Part shown: positions 5,432 through 9,788 of the stretch, piece by piece
How positions within the stretch are numbered: position 1 is the stretch's first letter
Layout of the letters: every line of letters begins with the position of its first letter
Origin: Paracoccaceae bacterium
GTDB lineage: Bacteria; Pseudomonadota; Alphaproteobacteria; Rhodobacterales; Rhodobacteraceae
Direction of reading: 5' to 3'
Assembly: GCA_003500165.1 (NCBI GenBank)
Contig: DNSZ01000103.1
Coordinates: 772 to 10,559, forward strand
DNA: 9,788 bases
Notes under the pieces: model-generated
Told to the model about the DNA's origin: nothing
Seen by the model: only the letters and a program-made list of their open reading frames with translations
Database searches by the model: none
Program-made: the position numbers and the translations under genes

Positions 5432-6724
5432 ATGACGCTCTCCTCCTCGCTCAACGCCGGCGTATCGGGTCTCAACGTGAATGCCACCCGGCTCGCCACC
5501 ATATCGGACAACATCGCCAATTCGTCGACCTATGGCTACAAGCGCGCCGGCGCCGAATTCCAGGCGATGGTGATCGGCGGTAGCGACAGTTCCTATCAGG
5601 CCGGCGGCGTCCGGGCGAGCAGTTTCCGCATGATCGACGAGGGCGGTACGCTGATCTCCTCGGCCAATGCCACCGACATCGCGATCGACGGGGGCGGTTT
5701 CCTTCCGGTCACCGATCAGGCTGCGATCGACAACGCCGCGCCGCCCCTGAAACTGACCACCACCGGCTCGTTCCGCCCCAATGACGAGGGCTATCTGATC
5801 TCGCAGACCGGTCTTGCGCTGATGGGCTGGCCGGCCGGAACGGACGGCACGGTGCCCGACTTCCCCCGCGAATCCGCCGCCGGGCTGGAGCCGATCCGGA
5901 TCAACCTCAACCAGTATGTCAGCAATCCGACAACGCAGGTCAGTCTGCGCGTCAATCTGCCCGCCTCCGACACCGAAGCCGGTGCGCCAGGCGATGCGCG
6001 CCGCCTGACGGTGGAATATTTCGACAACCTCTCGACCTCGAAAACCCTGACGCTGGCCTTTACGCCGACCGTGCCGGCAAACGGGTTGTCGAACGAATGG
6101 ACGCTTGTCGTATCCGATTCCGCCACTGGCGGTACGATCGGCGAATACACCATCCTGTTCGACGATAGCCAGGCCACCGGTGGCACCATCGATACGGTTA
6201 CCGCGGTGTCTGGCGGCGCCTATGACAGCGACACCGGCGCGGTCACGGTGACCACGGCTGGCGGGGACATCGACCTGTTTCTCGGCCTTCCGGGGGAGGG
6301 CGACGGGCTGACCCAGCTTTCGGATGGCTTTGCGCCGGTCTCCATTACCAAGGACGGCTCGCAGGTCGGCAATCTGACATCGGTCGAATTCGACGCCGAC
6401 GGGTATCTCAATGCCATCTACGATTCGGGCTTCAGCCGGCGGATCTATCAGGTTCCGCTGCTCGACGTGCCGAACCCGAACGGGCTCCGGTCGCTGTCGA
6501 ACCAGACCTACACGCCGACCGCCGAAAGCGGCGCGTTCTATCTGTGGGATGCCGGCAACGGCCCGACGGGCCAGATGGTCGGTTATGCACGGGAGGAATC
6601 GACCGTCGATGTGGCTGGCGAGCTGACCCAGCTGATCCAGACCCAGCGGGCCTATTCCTCGAACGCGACAGTCATCCAGACCGTGGACGAAATGTTGCAG
6701 GAAACGACGAACCTCAAACGGTGA
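5432..6724 (+). CDS. flgE: Flagellar hook protein FlgE
   Basis: FlgE polymerises outside the cell into the hook, the universal joint between rod and filament. The 430-residue protein has the N-terminal axial-protein motif SLNAGVSGLNVNATRLATIS followed by DNIANSSTYGYKRA (26-39). The hook-type core reads GGTLISSANATDIAIDGGGF (71-90) then TGSFRPNDEGYLIS (111-124). The C-terminal helix is ELTQLIQTQRAYSSNATVIQ (397-416) followed by TVDEMLQETTNL. These ends form the coiled D0 core; the middle (about 150-380), rich in T/S/G/D, is the exposed surface part. Length and the single large insert favour FlgE over the rod proteins FlgF and FlgG. The ATG at 5432 has AAAGGG (5416-5421) ten bases upstream, whereas TTG at 5423 would sit on top of it. 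Export is by the flagellar type III apparatus, so no signal peptide is expected. Confidence 0.94.
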   Translation: MTLSSSLNAGVSGLNVNATRLATISDNIANSSTYGYKRAGAEFQAMVIGGSDSSYQAGGVRASSFRMIDEGGTLISSANATDIAIDGGGFLPVTDQAAIDNAAPPLKLTTTGSFRPNDEGYLISQTGLALMGWPAGTDGTVPDFPRESAAGLEPIRINLNQYVSNPTTQVSLRVNLPASDTEAGAPGDARRLTVEYFDNLSTSKTLTLAFTPTVPANGLSNEWTLVVSDSATGGTIGEYTILFDDSQATGGTIDTVTAVSGGAYDSDTGAVTVTTAGGDIDLFLGLPGEGDGLTQLSDGFAPVSITKDGSQVGNLTSVEFDADGYLNAIYDSGFSRRIYQVPLLDVPNPNGLRSLSNQTYTPTAESGAFYLWDAGNGPTGQMVGYAREESTVDVAGELTQLIQTQRAYSSNATVIQTVDEMLQETTNLKR

Positions 6725-6753
6725 TCCGGTCACGCGGCGGCCGGATCCGTGAC
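6723..6753 (+). promoter_or_regulatory. Two competing hairpins in the flgE-flgK gap
   Basis: GATCCGG (6723-6729) pairs perfectly with CCGGATC (6741-6747). A second stem, GTCACG (6729-6734) with CGTGAC (6748-6753), interleaves with it and ends directly against the flgK ribosome-binding site GGAGG (6754-6758). With no linker bases between the arms the two stems can hardly form together, so they are likely alternatives. The repeats are seen directly; any control of flgK translation or of transcript processing is inferred. Confidence 0.4.
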
Positions 6754-6764
6754 GGAGGCCGCAG

Positions 6765-8228
6765 ATGAGCATAACCGGCGCGGTGGCCAATGCGCTTTCC
6801 GGCCTGACCGCCTCGGCGCGCTCTGCCGAGGTGATCTCCTCCAACATCGCCAATGCGATGACCGACAGCTATGCCAGGCGCGAGGTCGTGCTGGCCAACC
6901 AGGTGCTGGGCAGCACGGGCGCCGGTGTCCGGGTCGCCGATATCGCCCGGGTGACCGATCAGACCGCCATCGCCGAACGCCGGCTGGCCCGCGCCAGCCT
7001 GGGCGCGGCCGAGGTCACGGCCGGTTTCCACGCCCGGATGGAGGGCACGATCGGGATGCCCGGCGAGGCCGGCGCGCTGACCGGGCGGATCGACACGCTC
7101 GAAGGCGCGCTGGCCGAGGCCGCCAGCCGCCCCGAGGACAGCGCCCGGCTGCAGGCCGTCGTCGATGCGGCGGACCGGCTGGCGGGATCGATGAACCTGA
7201 TCTCGACCGAGATCAGCACGATCCGCGTGACCGCCGATCGCGAAATCGCCGACAAGGTCACCGAGGTCAACGACACCTTGTCGCGGATTGCCGGGCTGAA
7301 TGGCGAGATCCGCCTGCACCAGGGATCGGGGCGCGATATCTCGGCCCTGCTCGACGAACGCCAGCGATTGATCGACCAGGTTTCGCAGAACATCCCGATC
7401 CGCGAAATACCGCGCGGCAATGGCGAGATCGCGCTTTATTCGACCGCGGGCGCGGGCCTGATCGAGGGCAGCAAGGCGGCCGAAATCGGGTTCACGCCCG
7501 CCAATGTCATCACCCCGCAGATGTCGCAGGCGGGCGGGCAGCTTTCGGGCCTGACGCTCGACGGGATCGAAATCGCCACCTCGGGCACGCGCCAGCCGCT
7601 GGGCGGCGGCGCGCTGGGTGCGCTGTTCGAGGTGCGCGACACGCTCGCGCCGCAGGCCCAGAGCCAGATCGATGCGCTTGCCCGCGACCTGTATGAGCGC
7701 TTCGCAGATCCCGCGGTCGATCCCACGCTGGCCGCTGACGAGCCGGGCCTGTTCATCGATGATGGCGGCGCCTTCGACGCGGCCGAAGAGCTGGGCCTGG
7801 CCGGCCGCATCGCCCTGTCGTCGCTGGTCGACCCGGCGCAGGGCGGCGCGCTGTTGCGGCTGCGCGACGGGCTTGGCACCGGCGCCGTACCGGGGCCGGT
7901 TGGCGACGCCACCCGGATCAATGCCCTTGGCAGTGCGCTGGCCGCACCGCGCGAGCCGGCTTCGGGCGATTTCTCCGGCGGCGCGCTGTCGGCGACCGGG
8001 CTTGCCGCAGAAATGTTGTCACTCAACGGCACGGCGCGCCAGACCGCCGAGGCGGATGAGACCTTTGCCAGCTTCATGGCCACGACCTATGACACGCGGG
8101 TTCTGGAAATCGGCGTCGATACCGATGTCGAGCTGCAGAACCTGATGGTGGTCGAAACCGCCTATGCGGCGAATGCGCAGGTTTTGCGGACCATCGACGA
8201 AATGCTGAAAACTGTCCTGGCCATCTGA
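6765..8228 (+). CDS. flgK: Flagellar hook-associated protein FlgK (HAP1)
   Basis: FlgK forms the first junction layer between hook and filament. This 487-residue protein starts with the axial-family motif ALSGLTASARSAEVISSNIA (10-29) and NAMTDSYARRE. A long, mostly helical region with coiled-coil character follows (about 70-205), including DISALLDERQRLIDQVS (191-207), equivalent to the conserved LLDQRD-type FlgK segment. The C-terminus carries VDTDVELQNLMVVETAYAAN and then AQVLRTIDEMLKTVLAI, the FlgK end that pairs with the N-terminal helix in the D0 core. A strong GGAGG (6754-6758) six bases before the ATG fixes the start. It lies 40 bases after flgE and 14 before flgL, in one transcription unit. 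It is towards the short end for FlgK proteins, which mainly vary in the surface domain. Confidence 0.93.
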   Translation: MSITGAVANALSGLTASARSAEVISSNIANAMTDSYARREVVLANQVLGSTGAGVRVADIARVTDQTAIAERRLARASLGAAEVTAGFHARMEGTIGMPGEAGALTGRIDTLEGALAEAASRPEDSARLQAVVDAADRLAGSMNLISTEISTIRVTADREIADKVTEVNDTLSRIAGLNGEIRLHQGSGRDISALLDERQRLIDQVSQNIPIREIPRGNGEIALYSTAGAGLIEGSKAAEIGFTPANVITPQMSQAGGQLSGLTLDGIEIATSGTRQPLGGGALGALFEVRDTLAPQAQSQIDALARDLYERFADPAVDPTLAADEPGLFIDDGGAFDAAEELGLAGRIALSSLVDPAQGGALLRLRDGLGTGAVPGPVGDATRINALGSALAAPREPASGDFSGGALSATGLAAEMLSLNGTARQTAEADETFASFMATTYDTRVLEIGVDTDVELQNLMVVETAYAANAQVLRTIDEMLKTVLAI

Positions 8229-8231
8229 CGC

Positions 8232-8237
8232 AGGAGG
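8232..8237 (+). promoter_or_regulatory. Ribosome-binding site that fixes the TTG start of flgL
   Basis: AGGAGG stands five bases before TTG at 8243 and is a full anti-Shine-Dalgarno match. It decides the unusual TTG start of flgL; no ATG occurs nearby in the frame. Confidence 0.8.
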
Positions 8238-8242
8238 CGGCG

Positions 8243-9253
8243 TTGCAATTTCAGACCATCGGCGATCTGGCGGCGCATCTGACGCTGCGCGGGCACAATG
8301 CCCGGGTCTCGGGCAATGTCGACCGGCTGTCCAACGAGGTGGCCAGCGGCCGTCTGTCCGATCTTGCGGGCAGCGTGCGGGGCAACTTCCGGCCGCTGGC
8401 GCAGATCGACCGCGATCTGACGCTGGTCAATCGCCATGTCACCGTGGCGGCCGAGGCGGCGCTGCGCGCCGATGCCGAGGAGACCACGCTCGACCGGGTG
8501 CACGCGGCGCTCGACACCACGCTGTCGGTCGTCATCACCGCCGGCGACACCCCGACCGAGCACATGCTGGCCGCCGCCGAGCGGCAGGCCAGCGCGGCGT
8601 TCGGCGATATCGTCTCGGCGCTCAACGGCCGCGCCGTGGGCCAAAGCCTGTTTGCCGGCATCGCCACCGACAGCCCGGCGCTGACCGACGCCGCGGCGAT
8701 GCTGGACACGCTCGCCACCGCGGTGGCCGGCGAAACCGGCGCGGCCGGCCTTCATGCCGCCGTCGATGCCTGGTTCGACGACCCCGGCGGGGGCTATGAG
8801 ACCGAGGGCTATCTTGGCAGCGCAACGGTGCGGGCGCCGCTGGCGATCGGCGAGGATGTCGTCCTGGCGGCAGGGCCGACCGCGCTCGACCCCGCGATCC
8901 GCGCGGTCCTCGCGCCGCTCGCCACCCTGGCGCTGGCCGATGCGCAAACCCCTGCCCTGTCGATCGACGAACGCACCGCGCTGGTCGATCTGGTGCGGGC
9001 CGATCTTCTGAACGCGGGTGGCAGACTGACCGCGCTGCGCGGCGACACCGGCGCGCGCCAGGCGACCATCGACAGCCAGCAATCGGCCCTGGCCGCCGAG
9101 CGCGGCGCGCTCGAGATCGCCCGGTCGGGCATCACCGATGCCGACCCCTATCAGGCGGCGATCGAGCTTGAGGCGGCGACGGCACAGCTTGAAATCCTCT
9201 ACACCATCACCGGGCGGCTGTCGCAGCTCAGCCTGGTGAATTTCCTCAGATGA
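8243..9253 (+). CDS. flgL: Flagellar hook-associated protein FlgL (HAP3)
   Basis: FlgL is the second junction protein, onto which the flagellin filament grows. The 336-residue product has the flagellin-like architecture of helical ends: an N-terminal segment with GNVDRLSNEVASGRLSDLAG (24-43) and a C-terminal segment with DPYQAAIELEAATAQLEILY followed by TITGRLSQLSLVNFLR at the end. The middle is Ala/Asp-rich and variable. Identification rests on these ends and on the position right after flgK; it is shorter and more divergent than flgE and flgK. It starts at TTG with a perfect AGGAGG, and its stop overlaps the flgI start (ATGA), which suggests translational coupling. Confidence 0.9.
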   Translation: MQFQTIGDLAAHLTLRGHNARVSGNVDRLSNEVASGRLSDLAGSVRGNFRPLAQIDRDLTLVNRHVTVAAEAALRADAEETTLDRVHAALDTTLSVVITAGDTPTEHMLAAAERQASAAFGDIVSALNGRAVGQSLFAGIATDSPALTDAAAMLDTLATAVAGETGAAGLHAAVDAWFDDPGGGYETEGYLGSATVRAPLAIGEDVVLAAGPTALDPAIRAVLAPLATLALADAQTPALSIDERTALVDLVRADLLNAGGRLTALRGDTGARQATIDSQQSALAAERGALEIARSGITDADPYQAAIELEAATAQLEILYTITGRLSQLSLVNFLR

Positions 9254-9788
9254 CGCGCATGGCCGTTCCGATCCGGCGCCTGGTGGCGTTCCTGGGGATG
9301 ACCCTGCTGGCCGCCATGCTGGCCGCCCCGGGGCTGGCGCAACAGGTGCGGCTGAAGGATCTGGTCGATATCGACGGGGTGCGCGGCAACGATCTCGTCG
9401 GCTATGGGCTGGTGGTCGGGCTCAACGGCACCGGCGACGGGCTGCGCAACGCCCCCTTCACCGAGGAGATCCTCGCCAACATCCTCGAACGGCTCGGCGT
9501 CAATGTGGCGGGAGAACAGTTCCGGCCGCGCAATGTGGCGGCAGTGTTCGTGACCGCAACCTTGCCGCCCTTTGCGCGGGCCGGCGGGCAAATCGATGTC
9601 GCCGTCTCGGCCATCGGCGACGCCAGCAGCCTGCTGGGCGGGACGCTGATCATGACGCCGCTCAACGCCGCCGACGGTCAGATCTATGCCGTCGCCCAGG
9701 GATCGGTGATCGCCGGTGGCATCAGCGTCGAGGGCAATGCGGCACAGGTCACCCAGGGCGTGCCGACCGCCGGGGTGATCCCGTCGGG
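9250..9788 (+). CDS. flgI: Flagellar P-ring protein FlgI (5' part)
   Basis: FlgI builds the periplasmic P-ring that serves as a bushing for the rod. The first 179 complete codons are present; family members are about 370 residues, so roughly half is beyond the window. A Sec signal peptide is visible: basic start, a hydrophobic run (about 11-26) and a probable cleavage after GLA at residue 30. The mature protein begins QQVRLKDLVDIDGVRGNDLV (31-50), then GYGLVVGLNGTGDG (51-64), the strongly conserved FlgI N-terminus. FVTATLPPFARAGGQIDVAV and SAIGDASSLLGGTLIMTPLN further on are equally typical. The ATG at 9250 overlaps the flgL stop and has no good ribosome-binding site, so translation probably depends on coupling to flgL. 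ATG at 9259 is an alternative start. Confidence 0.95.
   Translation, partial: MTRMAVPIRRLVAFLGMTLLAAMLAAPGLAQQVRLKDLVDIDGVRGNDLVGYGLVVGLNGTGDGLRNAPFTEEILANILERLGVNVAGEQFRPRNVAAVFVTATLPPFARAGGQIDVAVSAIGDASSLLGGTLIMTPLNAADGQIYAVAQGSVIAGGISVEGNAAQVTQGVPTAGVIPS

Noticed and set aside
5395..5583. 62-codon frame starting at ATG 5395, overlapping the start of flgE
   Set aside because: Out of frame with flgE, Arg-rich translation, no ribosome-binding site of note; the flgE reading frame explains the DNA.
5201..6853. Long open frame of 550 codons on the minus strand, antisense to flgE
   Set aside because: It is a shadow of the flgE codon pattern in GC-rich DNA; the product is low-complexity, matches no family I recognise, and the + strand FlgE is unmistakable.
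8162..9082. 306-codon minus-strand open frame antisense to flgL
   Set aside because: Shadow frame with repetitive G/R/A/Q-rich translation and no domain signal.
1..9788. CRISPR arrays, tRNA or rRNA genes, insertion sequences, attachment sites
   Set aside because: No spaced direct repeats, no tRNA or rRNA signatures, no transposase or terminal repeats were seen on either strand.

Overview
The window reads as chromosomal DNA of an alphaproteobacterium, most likely a member of the Rhodobacterales (Rhodobacteraceae/Paracoccaceae). The evidence is the very high GC content with strong third-position G/C bias, the gene order motB-flgE-flgK-flgL-flgI, two near-perfect CtrA-type boxes (TTAA/TTAG-N7-TTAG/TTAA) in front of motB and flgE, and repeated use of TTG starts. 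This placement is inferred from protein style and gene order; no database search was possible.

Region 1 (1-2732, + strand) is the 3' part of a carbohydrate ABC importer operon. It holds the end of a MalG-type permease, an intracellular GH63/MGH-like glycoside hydrolase and a MalK/UgpC-type ATPase, packed with gaps of only a few bases. The likely logic is import of a small glycoside followed by cytoplasmic cleavage. The substrate cannot be read from the sequence.

Region 2 (2733-4318) is a small accessory stretch between the transport operon and the flagellar genes. It holds a short TrmO-family tRNA methyltransferase on the minus strand, a divergent ParD/ParE toxin-antitoxin pair, and a 65-residue two-helix membrane protein of unknown function. 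The parD promoter places its -10 element six bases before the ATG, which predicts a leaderless antitoxin mRNA.

Region 3 (4319-9788, + strand) is flagellar. motB (stator) has its own CtrA-type site. A second CtrA-type site precedes flgE (hook), flgK and flgL (hook-filament junction) and flgI (P-ring, cut by the window end). flgE-flgK-flgL-flgI look like one transcription unit, and flgL and flgI overlap at ATGA. The two CtrA-type boxes lie at nearly the same distance (54 and 51 bases) from their start codons, pointing to coordinated CtrA control of stator and hook genes.

No clearly new multi-gene system is visible. The most useful leads are regulatory: the paired CtrA boxes with a neighbouring inverted repeat, the leaderless parDE promoter with 10-bp phased repeats, and two competing hairpins in the flgE-flgK gap. 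The unassigned hydrolase inside the sugar importer operon is the main enzymatic lead.
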